Source: CAZKSN01 sp964555585
GTDB taxonomy: Bacteria; Bacillota_I; Bacilli_A; RF39; UBA660
Direction of reading: 5' to 3'
DNA: 60,905 bases
Assembly (NCBI GenBank): GCA_964555585.1
Contig: CAZKSN010000006.1
Location: 1 to 60,905 of the forward strand
Shown here piece after piece: positions 23,632-33,333 of the stretch. The notes beneath the pieces are model-generated. The model worked only from the letters and a program-made list of their open reading frames with translations. It was not told the origin of the DNA and made no database searches. Within the stretch, counting starts at the first letter, position 1, and every line of letters starts with the position of its first letter. A program made the position numbers and the translations under genes.

Positions 23632-25425
23632 ATGATTAATACTCAGAAAACACGAGAAGAAATTAGTGAAGAATTTAAATGGGATTTGGATAAATTAGTT
23701 AAAGATGAAGCTGACTTTAATAATAAGTATGATGAAGTTAAAAGGTTATTGAATAAATTGATTAAATATAAAGGAAAAATATTAAACAGTGATAAATCTT
23801 TAATGGATTTTTTGAAACTGTATGAACTTTCTAATAAAAAATTATCAAGACTGATATATTATTCTAGCAATCTATTAAACTTGGATACTACTAATAACAA
23901 GAGTCTTTCCTATAAGCTGAAAGTTGATAATTTATATAAAATTTTAGAAAAATTAAGTTTTACAGAAAATGAATTAATAAAGGGAAAAGATAAAATCATT
24001 CAGTATCTGAAAGATAATAAGGATTTAAGGATATACAAGCATTATTTTAATAACCTATTCAGATATAGTAAGCATATCTTAAGTGAGGAAAAAGAGGAAT
24101 TAATCACCAAAATACAATATGGAATTATAGAATCATATGAAGTTTTCAACAACATTGATAGTGCTGATGTAAAATTTAATGTTATAAGAGATGAAAAGGG
24201 AAATGATGTTGAATTAACACATGGAAATTATAATGAATATTTATGCAGTAATAAAAGAGCTGTCAGAAAAGCCGCATTTGAGGGAATGCATGAATATTAT
24301 AAGAATTTTATAAACACGATAGCATCCATATACAGAGGAAAGGTAAAAGAGGAATATACTTTTAGTAAAATAAGAAATTTTAAGGATTCACTGGACAATT
24401 CACTGTTTGAAGAAAATATTTCTAGAAGAGTATATGATAATTTAATTATTAGTGTCCATAATAATTTAAAACATTTACATGAATATATTAATCTTAAAAA
24501 GAAATTATTAAAAATGGATAAAATTCATTTATATGACTTGTATGCCAATCCATCTTTTGAAAAAAAAGTTTCATATGATGAAGCAAAAAATATAATAACT
24601 GAAGCATTAAAGCCTCTCGGAGATAGATATATTAATGATTTAGGAAAAGCATTTACAAATAAATGGATTGATGTATATCCCAATAAAGGTAAAAAATCTG
24701 GAGCTTATTGTAGCGGAGGACTTGCAGAATATCATCCTTATGTGTTGACTAATTATAATGATTCAATACATTCTCTAATTACCTTAGCACATGAACTCGG
24801 TCATGCAATGCATTCATACTATTCAAACAATTCACAGCATTTCTTTTACAAATACTATACCATATTTCTTGCAGAAATCGCCTCTACTGTAAATGAATTA
24901 TTATTAGATGATTATTTATATAAAAGAGCTAAGACAAGAGAGGAAAAAATATTCTATATTGTAACTTTATTGGAAAAAATGAGAGCTACAATATACAGAC
25001 AGACAATGTTTGCAGAATTTGAAAAAAACATGCATGGCAATGAAAACAAAAATATCCCTCTTACCGTAGATGAATTGTGTAATTCATATTATGATTTAAA
25101 TAAAAAGTATTTCGGCGATTATATAGAGATAGATGAGATAATAAAATATGAATGGGCAAGAATACCGCATTTTCATAGTCCATTCTATGTGTATAAATAT
25201 GCTACCGGAATGTCATATGCAGTTGTGATAGCAGAGAAATTATTAAATGAAGAACCTGGCTTTAAAGATAAATATATTGAATTTTTATCAAGCGGAGCAA
25301 AAGATTATTCAAAGAATATATTGAAAGAGTTAGGTATAGATATAGAGGAAAATACAATTATTGATGATGCTTTAAAAGTTTTTAAAAATAAAGTAGCTGA
25401 ATTAAATAAATTGATGAAAGAATAA
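23632..25425 (+). CDS. pepF: oligoendopeptidase F (M3B family)
   Basis: 597 residues from ATG 23632 (AAAGGA 7 nt upstream); a GTG at 23605 lies inside the hairpin and is less likely. The zinc-binding HELGHAMHSYY (near residue 387) and the downstream Glu in FLAEIASTVNE define the M3 family. N-terminal PepF region present (NTQKTREEISEEFKWDLD). A cytosolic enzyme that trims oligopeptides. Its position between dnaK and dnaJ, in an HrcA-controlled operon, links it to clearance of peptides after heat stress. Confidence 0.95.
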   Translation: MINTQKTREEISEEFKWDLDKLVKDEADFNNKYDEVKRLLNKLIKYKGKILNSDKSLMDFLKLYELSNKKLSRLIYYSSNLLNLDTTNNKSLSYKLKVDNLYKILEKLSFTENELIKGKDKIIQYLKDNKDLRIYKHYFNNLFRYSKHILSEEKEELITKIQYGIIESYEVFNNIDSADVKFNVIRDEKGNDVELTHGNYNEYLCSNKRAVRKAAFEGMHEYYKNFINTIASIYRGKVKEEYTFSKIRNFKDSLDNSLFEENISRRVYDNLIISVHNNLKHLHEYINLKKKLLKMDKIHLYDLYANPSFEKKVSYDEAKNIITEALKPLGDRYINDLGKAFTNKWIDVYPNKGKKSGAYCSGGLAEYHPYVLTNYNDSIHSLITLAHELGHAMHSYYSNNSQHFFYKYYTIFLAEIASTVNELLLDDYLYKRAKTREEKIFYIVTLLEKMRATIYRQTMFAEFEKNMHGNENKNIPLTVDELCNSYYDLNKKYFGDYIEIDEIIKYEWARIPHFHSPFYVYKYATGMSYAVVIAEKLLNEEPGFKDKYIEFLSSGAKDYSKNILKELGIDIEENTIIDDALKVFKNKVAELNKLMKE

Positions 25426-25447
25426 AAACATTATAAGGAGAAGTGAA

Positions 25448-26575
25448 ATGGCAAAAAGAGATTATTATGAAATACTTGGTGTAAGTAAGAGTGCTTCTGA
25501 TGATGAAATAAAGAGTGCATTCAGGAAACTTGCAAAGAAATATCATCCAGATGTTTGCAAGGAGGCGGATGGGGCATCAAAATTTAAAGAAGCACAGGAA
25601 GCTTATGCAGTATTGTCAGATAAAAATCAAAGAGCTAAATATGATCAGTACGGTCATAGTGCTTTTGATAATATGAGTGGCGGTGGAAATCCCGGCGGAT
25701 ATGATTTCAGTGGATTTGATTTTTCAAATATTTTTGATGAGATATTTGGAAACAGCGGCTTCTCATCTTTTGGAGGGTTTGGCGGATTTGGTGGAAATAA
25801 AAGAACCAGAGCAACTAAAGGCTCTGATTTAATGTATCGCATGAGTATAGATTTTGAAGAGGCTGTATATGGAACTAAGAAGGAATTTGAACTTGAAGTT
25901 ACAGAAAATTGTCCTGAATGTGATGGTACAGGTGGGTTTAATGAAAGAACTTGTCCGGATTGTGACGGATCAGGCTATATCAGTCAGGAAACCAGAACTA
26001 TATTAGGTTCTTTTGTATCTAAATCTGTATGTCCTACATGTAAGGGAAAAGGACATGTATACAAAGATATTTGTTCTAAATGTCATGGAAAAGGCAAGGT
26101 AAAAATAAAAAAGGATATTGTAATTAATGTTCCAAAGGGTATTGATACTGGTGAACAGTTAAGATTAACTGGAAAAGGTGAAGCTGGAAACAATGGAGGA
26201 CCTAATGGGGATCTATATATAGAAATTAATGTGAATAAACATCCTCTGTATACCAGAGAAGGAAATGATATTTATATTGAACTTCCTGTAACATTTACAG
26301 ATTTAGCTCTCGGGACTTCAAAGAAAATAAAGACTCCTCATGATTTTATAACTTTAAAAATAAAAGAGGGAAGTCAACCCGGTGAAATATTAAGAGTTAA
26401 AGGAAAAGGCATAGAAAATGAAAATTGGGGAAAAGATGGAGATTTTTTCATAATACTGAAACTTATAACTCCAGCAAAGTTAACTAAGGAACAAAAAAAT
26501 ATTTTACAAGAATTAAGTGAAACAGATTTGGAAAATTCTGATGAGTTTAAAAAATTTGAAAAACTAAATAAGTAA
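25448..26575 (+). CDS. dnaJ: molecular chaperone DnaJ (Hsp40)
   Basis: 375 residues: J domain with HPD (KKYHPDV), Gly/Phe-rich linker (GGFGGFGGFGG-like), four CxxCxGxG zinc repeats (about 155-215: CPECDGTG, CPDCDGSG, CPTCKGKG, CSKCHGKG) and the C-terminal substrate domains. Type I DnaJ that stimulates DnaK ATPase. AAGGAG ribosome site. Last gene of the operon, followed by a terminator. Confidence 0.98.
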   Translation: MAKRDYYEILGVSKSASDDEIKSAFRKLAKKYHPDVCKEADGASKFKEAQEAYAVLSDKNQRAKYDQYGHSAFDNMSGGGNPGGYDFSGFDFSNIFDEIFGNSGFSSFGGFGGFGGNKRTRATKGSDLMYRMSIDFEEAVYGTKKEFELEVTENCPECDGTGGFNERTCPDCDGSGYISQETRTILGSFVSKSVCPTCKGKGHVYKDICSKCHGKGKVKIKKDIVINVPKGIDTGEQLRLTGKGEAGNNGGPNGDLYIEINVNKHPLYTREGNDIYIELPVTFTDLALGTSKKIKTPHDFITLKIKEGSQPGEILRVKGKGIENENWGKDGDFFIILKLITPAKLTKEQKNILQELSETDLENSDEFKKFEKLNK

Positions 26576-26597
26576 ACAAATATTACTTATTTTTTTA
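26566..26597 (+). terminator. terminator of dnaK-dnaJ operon
   Basis: AAATAAGTAA/TTACTTATTT stem with a 7-nt loop and a T run, directly at the dnaJ stop. Confidence 0.8.
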
Positions 26598-26598
26598 T

Positions 26599-26627
26599 TT
26601 GACAATATATTTATATAAATATATAAT
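26599..26627 (+). promoter_or_regulatory. consensus sigma-A promoter
   Basis: TTGACA, 17 bp, TATAAT, 22 bp before the ATG of a 77-residue protein; placed right behind the dnaJ terminator. Confidence 0.85.
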
Positions 26628-26648
26628 AATTTTCATATTGGAGGGCTT

Positions 26649-26882
26649 ATGGGAATTATAATTGATTTAAAAACTAAAGAAGTGATTGATTCATTAAAAT
26701 TGAAAAAAGAAAAATTAATCAGAAGAGCAAATAATAATATGATATTAAGAAATAGTAATTCAATTGATGAAGTAGTTGCGGCCATTATGGATGCTAAAAC
26801 GGAAGAAGATGCAGTTAAATCTTTTGATTTTACATTATCTAGAATACATGCTGAATACGGCAGAAGTGGTTTTGAGGGATAG
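26649..26882 (+). CDS. small conserved-looking hypothetical protein, 77 aa
   Basis: Not recognised. MGIIIDLKTKEVIDSLKLKK, a basic middle and an acidic helix SIDEVVAAIMDAKTEEDAVK; the C-terminus is HAEYGRSGFEG. GGAGGG ribosome site and a full-consensus promoter, so it should be well expressed. Soluble, mostly helical. No terminator is obvious before the next gene, 86 bp away. Confidence 0.75.
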   Translation: MGIIIDLKTKEVIDSLKLKKEKLIRRANNNMILRNSNSIDEVVAAIMDAKTEEDAVKSFDFTLSRIHAEYGRSGFEG

Positions 26883-26968
26883 AAAAAAATATGTCAAAAA
26901 ATACTTTATATTTTACAAGCATGTAGATTACGGTATTTAATATTATTAAGAATATAAATTTTACTTAT

Positions 26969-27493
26969 ATGCACACTATAGATATGAATATATATTTATT
27001 GTGTGTTTTAATATATTTTGTTAGAATAGTTGATACTTCACTTGCAACTATAAGGACTATATTTATCATTAGAAATAAAATAGTAATATCTACAGTAATA
27101 GCATTTTTTGAAATACTGGTATGGTTTTTAATAGTTAAAGAAGCGATAAATACAGGTAATAACATTTTTATTGCAATCAGTTATTCTCTAGGTTTTGCTT
27201 CAGGTATTTTTTTAGGAATTTTTATAAATGAAAAATTAATAACAAGTATACTTTCCGTTAATATTATTATTAATCAGAATAGAAAAGAAATTATTGAAGC
27301 TATAAAAGAGAATGGATTTGCTTTTTCTTTAAGTAAAGTCAAAGGTAGAGATTTGATTAAAAATAAAGATTTGTTGTTTATTGTAACTACAAATAAGAAA
27401 TTAAAATTATTAAAAAAGTTAATCATATCTATTGATCCAGATGCGTTTATAGTAGTGGCTGAAAGTAAATATATTTATAACGGCTATTATTAA
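26969..27493 (+). CDS. UPF0316 family membrane protein (YebE-like)
   Basis: 174 residues: three membrane helices in the first 90 residues with the family pattern FVRIVDTSLATIRTIFIIRNK and SYSLGFASGIFLGIFINEKL, then a soluble DUF2179-like domain (FAFSLSKVKGRD, DPDAFIVVAESKYI). Function unknown for the family. The start is uncertain: ATG 26969 or ATG 26984, neither with a clear ribosome site. It precedes dnaG by about 50 bp. Confidence 0.8.
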   Translation: MHTIDMNIYLLCVLIYFVRIVDTSLATIRTIFIIRNKIVISTVIAFFEILVWFLIVKEAINTGNNIFIAISYSLGFASGIFLGIFINEKLITSILSVNIIINQNRKEIIEAIKENGFAFSLSKVKGRDLIKNKDLLFIVTTNKKLKLLKKLIISIDPDAFIVVAESKYIYNGYY

Positions 27494-27542
27494 AAAAGCG
27501 TTTTTAAAATATTTGTCGTATATATATACTAGGAGGTTTATG

Positions 27543-29276
27543 ATGAGTTATATTTCAGAAGATATAAAGAATAAAATAAGATCTTCTAATAATATTGTGG
27601 ATGTAGTTGGAAAGTATGTCTCTTTAACTCAAAAAGGTAAAAATTATTTTGGAATATGTCCATTTCATGATGATCACAGTCCTAGTATGTCAGTGTCTCC
27701 GGAAAAACAAATATATACCTGCTTTTCCTGTGGAGCCACTGGAAATGTAATAACTTTTTTAATGAATTATGAAAAATTAAGTTTTACAGAAGCATTAAAA
27801 GTTCTTGGAGATAATGTTGGAATAAAAATTGAAACTTCAAGCAAAAAAGAAATTTCTAAGGATTTAAAAGAATCCTATGATATATATGAATTAGTAACCG
27901 CTTTCTATAAGAACAATTTATTGTCTTCTGCTGGAAAAGAAGCAAGAAATTATCTGAATTCAAGAAAAATATCTGAAGAGATTATAAATGAATTTGATAT
28001 TGGATTAAGCTTAGATGGAAATTTATCAAATTCACTAGTGAATAAATATGATAAAGATTTACTGATGGATATTGATATTAGCAAGAATATTAATGGTAAA
28101 ATAATGGATACATTTAAAAACAGAATAATGTTTCCAATTAGGAATATTGATGGATATGCTGTTGGCTTTAGTGGAAGAATATATAATAATGAAGATTCCA
28201 GCAAATATATAAATACTAGAGAAACAAAAATATTTAAAAAGGGAAGTATTCTATATAATTTATTTAATGCCAAAGAAGCTATAAAAAGAGAAAAGGAAGT
28301 TATTATCTGTGAAGGTCAGATGGATGTCATAAGAATTTCATCTATTGGAATTAAAAACGTCATAGGTTTAATGGGGACAAGCTTTACTAGAGAACAGTTT
28401 GAAATAATAAAAAAATTAAATGTCAAGGTCATACTGAATCTTGATCAAGATGATGCCGGCAAGAATGCCGCATACACAATTGGAAATATCTTAAGTCAGA
28501 ATGGCATAGAGGTTAGTATTATTTTATTTAATGATTATAAGGATAGCGATGAATTCATAATAAATAAGGGTAAAGACGCTTTTATGCGTTCTTATAATAA
28601 TAAAGTTAGCTTCATAGATTTTAAGATAAATTATTTAAGAAAAAATAAGAATCTAAATGATTCTGAAGAACTGGCAAAGTATATTAATGAAGTAATTGAT
28701 AATATTAATAAGCTTGATGATGACATATTGAAGGAAATTAAATTGACTGAATTAGCTAAGGAATTTGATTTAAGTGAAGAATTATTGAAATCAAAAATAA
28801 TTCAAACCACTCCTAAAGAGATTAATAAGAATATCAGGTCTGTTAAAATAAAAATCAGAAACAAATATGAAATTAGTGAAATAAGAATATTATATTTAAT
28901 GCTGCATTATAATGAAATTATTAAAATATATGAAAAAAGACTTGGATATTTGGTATCTGAAGATAAGATAAATTTGGCTCATGAAATTGTCAACTATAAA
29001 AATAAATTCAAAGAATTTGAATATGCTGACTTTTTATCCTATATAAGTGCCAATGATAACTTAAATAATACACTTAAAGATGTAATGAACTATAATCATA
29101 CTGAAACTTATACTGAAGGAGAATTAGAAGATTATATAAATATTATAAAGGAATATGCAGTAAAAAATGAAATTGAAAAATTAAATAATAAAATTAAGAA
29201 TACTCTTGATATGGAAGAGAAAAAGAAATTAGGTAAAAAAATTGAAAATATGAAGAAAGAAGTGATGAAATGGTGA
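27543..29276 (+). CDS. dnaG: DNA primase
   Basis: 577 residues from ATG 27543 (AGGAGG 6 nt upstream). CHC2 zinc finger CPFHDDHSPS...CFSCGATG (about 40-65), the catalytic core with TOPRIM EGQMDVI and NLDQDDAGKNAA, and a C-terminal helicase-interaction domain. It synthesises RNA primers at the replication fork. The 3' end overlaps rpoD by 7 bp: the classic macromolecular-synthesis operon dnaG-rpoD, here without rpsU in front. Confidence 0.97.
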   Translation: MSYISEDIKNKIRSSNNIVDVVGKYVSLTQKGKNYFGICPFHDDHSPSMSVSPEKQIYTCFSCGATGNVITFLMNYEKLSFTEALKVLGDNVGIKIETSSKKEISKDLKESYDIYELVTAFYKNNLLSSAGKEARNYLNSRKISEEIINEFDIGLSLDGNLSNSLVNKYDKDLLMDIDISKNINGKIMDTFKNRIMFPIRNIDGYAVGFSGRIYNNEDSSKYINTRETKIFKKGSILYNLFNAKEAIKREKEVIICEGQMDVIRISSIGIKNVIGLMGTSFTREQFEIIKKLNVKVILNLDQDDAGKNAAYTIGNILSQNGIEVSIILFNDYKDSDEFIINKGKDAFMRSYNNKVSFIDFKINYLRKNKNLNDSEELAKYINEVIDNINKLDDDILKEIKLTELAKEFDLSEELLKSKIIQTTPKEINKNIRSVKIKIRNKYEISEIRILYLMLHYNEIIKIYEKRLGYLVSEDKINLAHEIVNYKNKFKEFEYADFLSYISANDNLNNTLKDVMNYNHTETYTEGELEDYINIIKEYAVKNEIEKLNNKIKNTLDMEEKKKLGKKIENMKKEVMKW

Positions 29277-30361
29277 ATGAGATTAAAACATTTGAAGAAA
29301 GAGTTAAGGAATTAGTAGATTTAGGTAAAAAACAGGGTTATGTGACTTATGAGCAAATAGCGAAAAAAACACTGGATTTAGATATGGATTCCAATTCCTT
29401 AGATGAACTGTATAATATATTCTCTGAGAATAATATAGATGTAATACCTGAAGGTGAAGAGGATGCAGGCGGAGAAGTAAAGGTTAAGGATGAAGTTATC
29501 ATTGAAGACTTAAGCAATTCTAAAGATATGAGTGTTAATGATAATGTTAGAATGTATTTAAAGGAAATCGGAAGAGTAAGTTTATTAAGCTTGGAGGAAG
29601 AGCAGGAAATAAGTAAAAGAGTTGCTGATGGTGATGAAAGTGCTAAGATTATATTGGCAGAGTCAAATTTACGTCTTGTAGTAAGCATTGCCAAAAGATA
29701 TGTTGGAAGAGGTTTGCTGTTTCTTGATTTAATTCAGGAAGGAAACATCGGATTGATGAAAGCTGTTGAAAAGTTTGACTATGACAAAGGATACAAATTC
29801 AGTACATATGCAACCTGGTGGATCAGACAAGCGATTACAAGAGCTCTGGCAGATCAAGCAAGAACAATCAGAGTTCCTGTGCATATGGTGGAAACTATAA
29901 ATAAAATGGCAAGAATTGAAAGACAGTTAACTCTTGAATTGAATAGAGAACCAACTGATGAAGAAATATCTAAAAAAATGGATTTAAGTGTAGATAAGAT
30001 AGTGGAAATAAGAAAAATATCTCAAGATCCAGTTTCATTAGAAACTCCAGTTAATGAGGAAGCAGATTCCAGACTGGGTGATTTTCTAGAGGAAGAAAAG
30101 ATATTGTCTCCGGAGGAATATGCCACATATGAAATATTAAAAGATGAACTGAAAAATCTATTGCTTACTTTAACAAAGAGAGAAGCAGAAGTATTGGAGC
30201 TTCGTTTTGGTTTATTTGATGGTACAAGCCATACTTTGGAAGAGGTTGGCAAAAAATTTGGAGTGACTAGAGAAAGAATAAGACAAATAGAAGCAAAAGC
30301 ATTAAGAAAGTTAAGACATCCGTCAAGAGCTAAGAAATTAAAGGATTTTTTAATTGAATAG
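29270..30361 (+). CDS. rpoD: primary sigma factor RpoD (SigA)
   Basis: 363 residues. Region 1.1 (about 1-60), region 1.2 (DNVRMYLKEIGRV), region 2 (FLDLIQEGNIGLMKAVEKFD, YKFSTYATWWIRQAI), region 3 and region 4 with the helix-turn-helix HTLEEVGKKFGVTRERIRQIE. The housekeeping sigma factor; it fits the TTGACA-17-TATAAT promoters found across the window. The ATG overlaps dnaG and its 3' end overlaps trmK. Confidence 0.98.
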   Translation: MVNEIKTFEERVKELVDLGKKQGYVTYEQIAKKTLDLDMDSNSLDELYNIFSENNIDVIPEGEEDAGGEVKVKDEVIIEDLSNSKDMSVNDNVRMYLKEIGRVSLLSLEEEQEISKRVADGDESAKIILAESNLRLVVSIAKRYVGRGLLFLDLIQEGNIGLMKAVEKFDYDKGYKFSTYATWWIRQAITRALADQARTIRVPVHMVETINKMARIERQLTLELNREPTDEEISKKMDLSVDKIVEIRKISQDPVSLETPVNEEADSRLGDFLEEEKILSPEEYATYEILKDELKNLLLTLTKREAEVLELRFGLFDGTSHTLEEVGKKFGVTRERIRQIEAKALRKLRHPSRAKKLKDFLIE

Positions 30362-30968
30362 AATTAAAGCAATAATAAAATATATTGATGGGTCTGATAA
30401 GGTAGCAGATATCGGATGTGATCATGCAGAGCTTTCTATTCTTTTAGCAAAGAAAGCTATTCACAGTATTGGAATAGACATAAGAAGCAATATTATAGAG
30501 AAAAGTATGGACAAGATTAATAAGTATAATTTTAAAGATTATATTGACTTGCGAATAGGTAATGGAACAGATTCACTGAAGGAAAATGAAGTTAATACAT
30601 TAGTTCTGTCCGGATTGGGAACTCATACAATTGTAAAAATCATAAGCAAAAGCATTTATAAATTTAATAAAATAATAACAATATCCAATAATGATCATAA
30701 ATTACTAAGAGAAAGAATGCTTGCACTGGGTTATAAAATAATGCTTGAAGAAATAATCTATGAAAAAAACAAATATTACAATTTAATAATATTTGTTCCT
30801 GGAGTAGCTGACTATACTAAGAAAGAATTATATATTGGATATAATCATAAGAATTTAGATTTATTGAAAAAATATAACAGTTATGTTCATGATATTAATA
30901 TAAAATATTATAATAAGAATGCAATAACAAAAGAATTAATAGATATAATTAATAATTATAAATATTAA
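30354..30968 (+). CDS. trmK: tRNA (adenine-N1)-methyltransferase TrmK
   Basis: 204 residues from TTG 30354 (AAAGGA 8 nt upstream). SAM-binding motif VADIGCDHAELSILLA, the family motif LVLSGLGTHTIVKII and the following ISNNDHKLLRE. TrmK methylates A22 in the D-loop of certain tRNAs. In Bacillus it also follows dnaG-sigA. It overlaps rpoD by 8 bp. Confidence 0.92.
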   Translation: MNRIKAIIKYIDGSDKVADIGCDHAELSILLAKKAIHSIGIDIRSNIIEKSMDKINKYNFKDYIDLRIGNGTDSLKENEVNTLVLSGLGTHTIVKIISKSIYKFNKIITISNNDHKLLRERMLALGYKIMLEEIIYEKNKYYNLIIFVPGVADYTKKELYIGYNHKNLDLLKKYNSYVHDINIKYYNKNAITKELIDIINNYKY

Positions 30969-30973
30969 TTTTT

Positions 30974-31282
30974 TTATTGAAAAAATGTTAATGTATCATT
31001 TAATTTGTCGACTCTATCAAAATTATTTATTGAATTGCTGTTAATATTGTTTTTTACTGGCATCGGTCTTGTTTCTTTTATTTCCGGCTTTATGTTCTTT
31101 TCCGATTTTATGGCACCATACATATTAAGAAATGTTTTAACATTTCCCCACATAGGTCTTACCTGATTATAAACAGGAATAGCTTGTTTAACAAAATTCA
31201 ATGTCTTGTTTGCACCACTTAAAATTTTATTGAAATTAACACCTTTTATAAGATTTGTTAAACCTTTTGATTCACCAAACAT
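30974..31282 (-). CDS. yqfQ: YqfQ/VrrA-like sporulation protein
   Basis: 102 residues from ATG 31282 (AGGTGA upstream on the minus strand). A core resembling the YqfQ/VrrA family: LSGANKTLNFVKQAIPVYNQVRPMWGNVKTFLNMYGAI. In Bacillus yqfQ, a spore-associated protein made under mother-cell control, lies in the same neighbourhood as trmK (yqfN), which supports the call. The C-terminal tail is Asn/Ser-rich. Biochemical role unknown. Convergent with trmK. Confidence 0.65.
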   Translation of the reverse strand: MFGESKGLTNLIKGVNFNKILSGANKTLNFVKQAIPVYNQVRPMWGNVKTFLNMYGAIKSEKNIKPEIKETRPMPVKNNINSNSINNFDRVDKLNDTLTFFQ

Positions 31283-31396
31283 TATAATCACCTACAATAT
31301 TTTATTAATGAAATTTATTTTTGTTAAAAAATGTTTTTTTTTATATTTGTATATGTTATAATTTAATAGTATAAGAATAAAAGGAGGTATATTGAA

Positions 31397-33322
31397 ATGT
31401 CTGTATTTAAGCGCATTTTAAATTGGATATATCTCGTAATAAAAAATATTTTTATAATTATATATAAAGGATTAAAAACATTAGTTATATTTATTTATAA
31501 AGGATTTGTTATAGTATTTAAGTTTATTTTTAATTTAATATTTAATATTTTTAAATATTTATTTTATAGTATTAAATGTTTATTTGCTGAAATTTGTTTA
31601 TTAATTAAAAAATTTTTTTATGGAATATATTATAGTATCAAATATTTAATAAAATTTATAATATTAATAGGAAAATATATGTTTAAAGCCATAGCTGAAA
31701 TATCTAAAATATTCTATAAGATAATTAAATATATTTTTAATATAATTTTTATTATATTAAAGTTTTTGTATAAATATTTGAAATATGTTTTTATTGAAAT
31801 TTATATTCTATTAGAGTCGTTTGCTTTATCTTTTTTTGTAATATTTAAATATGTATTTTATATTATTCCTAAATTTATTTTAAGTGCATTTTCTAGTTTC
31901 ATTTATTTCATTTACAATAAAATAAAAAACTTTTTGAAGGAAACAAAAGAATTCATTAAATCATTACCTAAAAGAATTGCTAATTATTTTATAAAAAAAT
32001 GGAACAATCTTGCTCTGGTGAAGTATTATAAAAACAAAAGAGATAGAGAATTAGAAATATTATTTATTGATAAAGATAGTGAAGATGCTGTCAGAAGTGA
32101 AATTAAAAAGACTTATAAGTATTTAGCCAGAAATAAAGATGGCAAACTTATAAAAGGTTATTTTAGTGCTTTGTCAAAATTAGATGTTCATTCATATTTA
32201 CTTGATGAAGGATATGAAGTATATGAAATTAAAACCAGCAGTTGGATAAACTTTATACATGGGGAAAGCAGAACACTAAGAGTTAAAATGAAAACCAAGG
32301 ATTTGATTTTCTGGCTGGCTCAGATTTCAACATATATCAAAAGCGGTATTCCCTTAACTGATTCAATAAAAATACTGGCTCAGCAGGATAAAAGAAAAAA
32401 ATATAAGAAGGTTTACGATTCAATAATATATGAATTGACTATGGGAGAAAGTTTTTCAAAAGCACTGGAAAAGCAAGGTTTTGTCTTTCCTGGATTATTA
32501 ATTAATATGATAGCTGCAGCTGAATTAATCGGAGATATTGAATCCACATTGGATGAAATGGTCACATATTATACAGAAATAGAAGATACAAGAAAATCAA
32601 TTATAAGTGCTATGACATATCCTGCTATAATTTTTGTTTTTGCAATTGGAGTTATTTCATTTATATTGATATATATTATCCCTCAGTTTGTTGATGTTTA
32701 TAGTCAGGTAGGTGTAGAACTAAACCCTGTAACTGTATTTGTATTAAATTTATCTGATTTTATAAAAAGATATTATTTCTTTATGATAATAGGATTCATA
32801 GGATTGATTGTGTCTCACAGGTTATTGTTCAGATATTTAAAAGCTTATAAAACTACTGTTCAATATATAAATATGCATATACCGGTAGTTGGTAAAATTA
32901 TAATTTACAATGAAATAAATTTATTTGCAAAGACCTTTTCAGCATTAAATAAAAATAATGTGCTTCTGGATAAAAGTATTGACATATTAAGTAAAATTAC
33001 TAATAATGAGATATATAAGATGATTATGTTTGATACTATTGCAAATTTATTAAGAGGAGATAAAATGAGTGTATCATTTAAGGATAACTGGGCAGTGCCA
33101 GACATTGCATATTATATGATTACAACCGGTGAAAGTACTGGAGAACTTTCAGCAATGCTGGATAAGGTAAGTGATTTTTATCAGAAGCAGCAGAAGGGTA
33201 TGATAAATGCATTAAAGAGTTTTATTGAACCTATTATGATACTTTTTTTGGCAGTAATAGTCGGTGGAGTTATCTTATCAGTAATAGTACCATTGTTTAG
33301 TTTATATTCTGCAATTCAATAG
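31397..33322 (+). CDS. pilC: PilC/GspF platform protein with 11-mer-repeat N-terminus
   Basis: 641 residues, about 200 more than usual. Residues about 215-641 are a normal type II/IV secretion F protein: N-terminal YKYLARNKDGKLIKGYF, then two GspF domains (KDLIFWLAQISTYIKSGIPL, FVFPGLLINMIAAAE and NEINLFAKTFSALNKNNVLL, IAYYMITTGESTGELS) with three membrane helices. Residues 1-208 are about 18 copies of an 11-residue unit with an aliphatic/aromatic residue at positions 1, 5 and 8 and often Lys at 6 (e.g. IYKGLKTLVIF, IYYSIKYLIKF). This is the period of membrane-lying amphipathic 11/3 helices. Pilus or pseudopilus assembly; co-transcribed with the peptidase gene. AAGGAGG site; extended -10 TGTTATAAT at 31354-31362. 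Confidence 0.88.
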   Translation: MSVFKRILNWIYLVIKNIFIIIYKGLKTLVIFIYKGFVIVFKFIFNLIFNIFKYLFYSIKCLFAEICLLIKKFFYGIYYSIKYLIKFIILIGKYMFKAIAEISKIFYKIIKYIFNIIFIILKFLYKYLKYVFIEIYILLESFALSFFVIFKYVFYIIPKFILSAFSSFIYFIYNKIKNFLKETKEFIKSLPKRIANYFIKKWNNLALVKYYKNKRDRELEILFIDKDSEDAVRSEIKKTYKYLARNKDGKLIKGYFSALSKLDVHSYLLDEGYEVYEIKTSSWINFIHGESRTLRVKMKTKDLIFWLAQISTYIKSGIPLTDSIKILAQQDKRKKYKKVYDSIIYELTMGESFSKALEKQGFVFPGLLINMIAAAELIGDIESTLDEMVTYYTEIEDTRKSIISAMTYPAIIFVFAIGVISFILIYIIPQFVDVYSQVGVELNPVTVFVLNLSDFIKRYYFFMIIGFIGLIVSHRLLFRYLKAYKTTVQYINMHIPVVGKIIIYNEINLFAKTFSALNKNNVLLDKSIDILSKITNNEIYKMIMFDTIANLLRGDKMSVSFKDNWAVPDIAYYMITTGESTGELSAMLDKVSDFYQKQQKGMINALKSFIEPIMILFLAVIVGGVILSVIVPLFSLYSAIQ

Positions 33323-33333
33323 GAGTGTTAATT

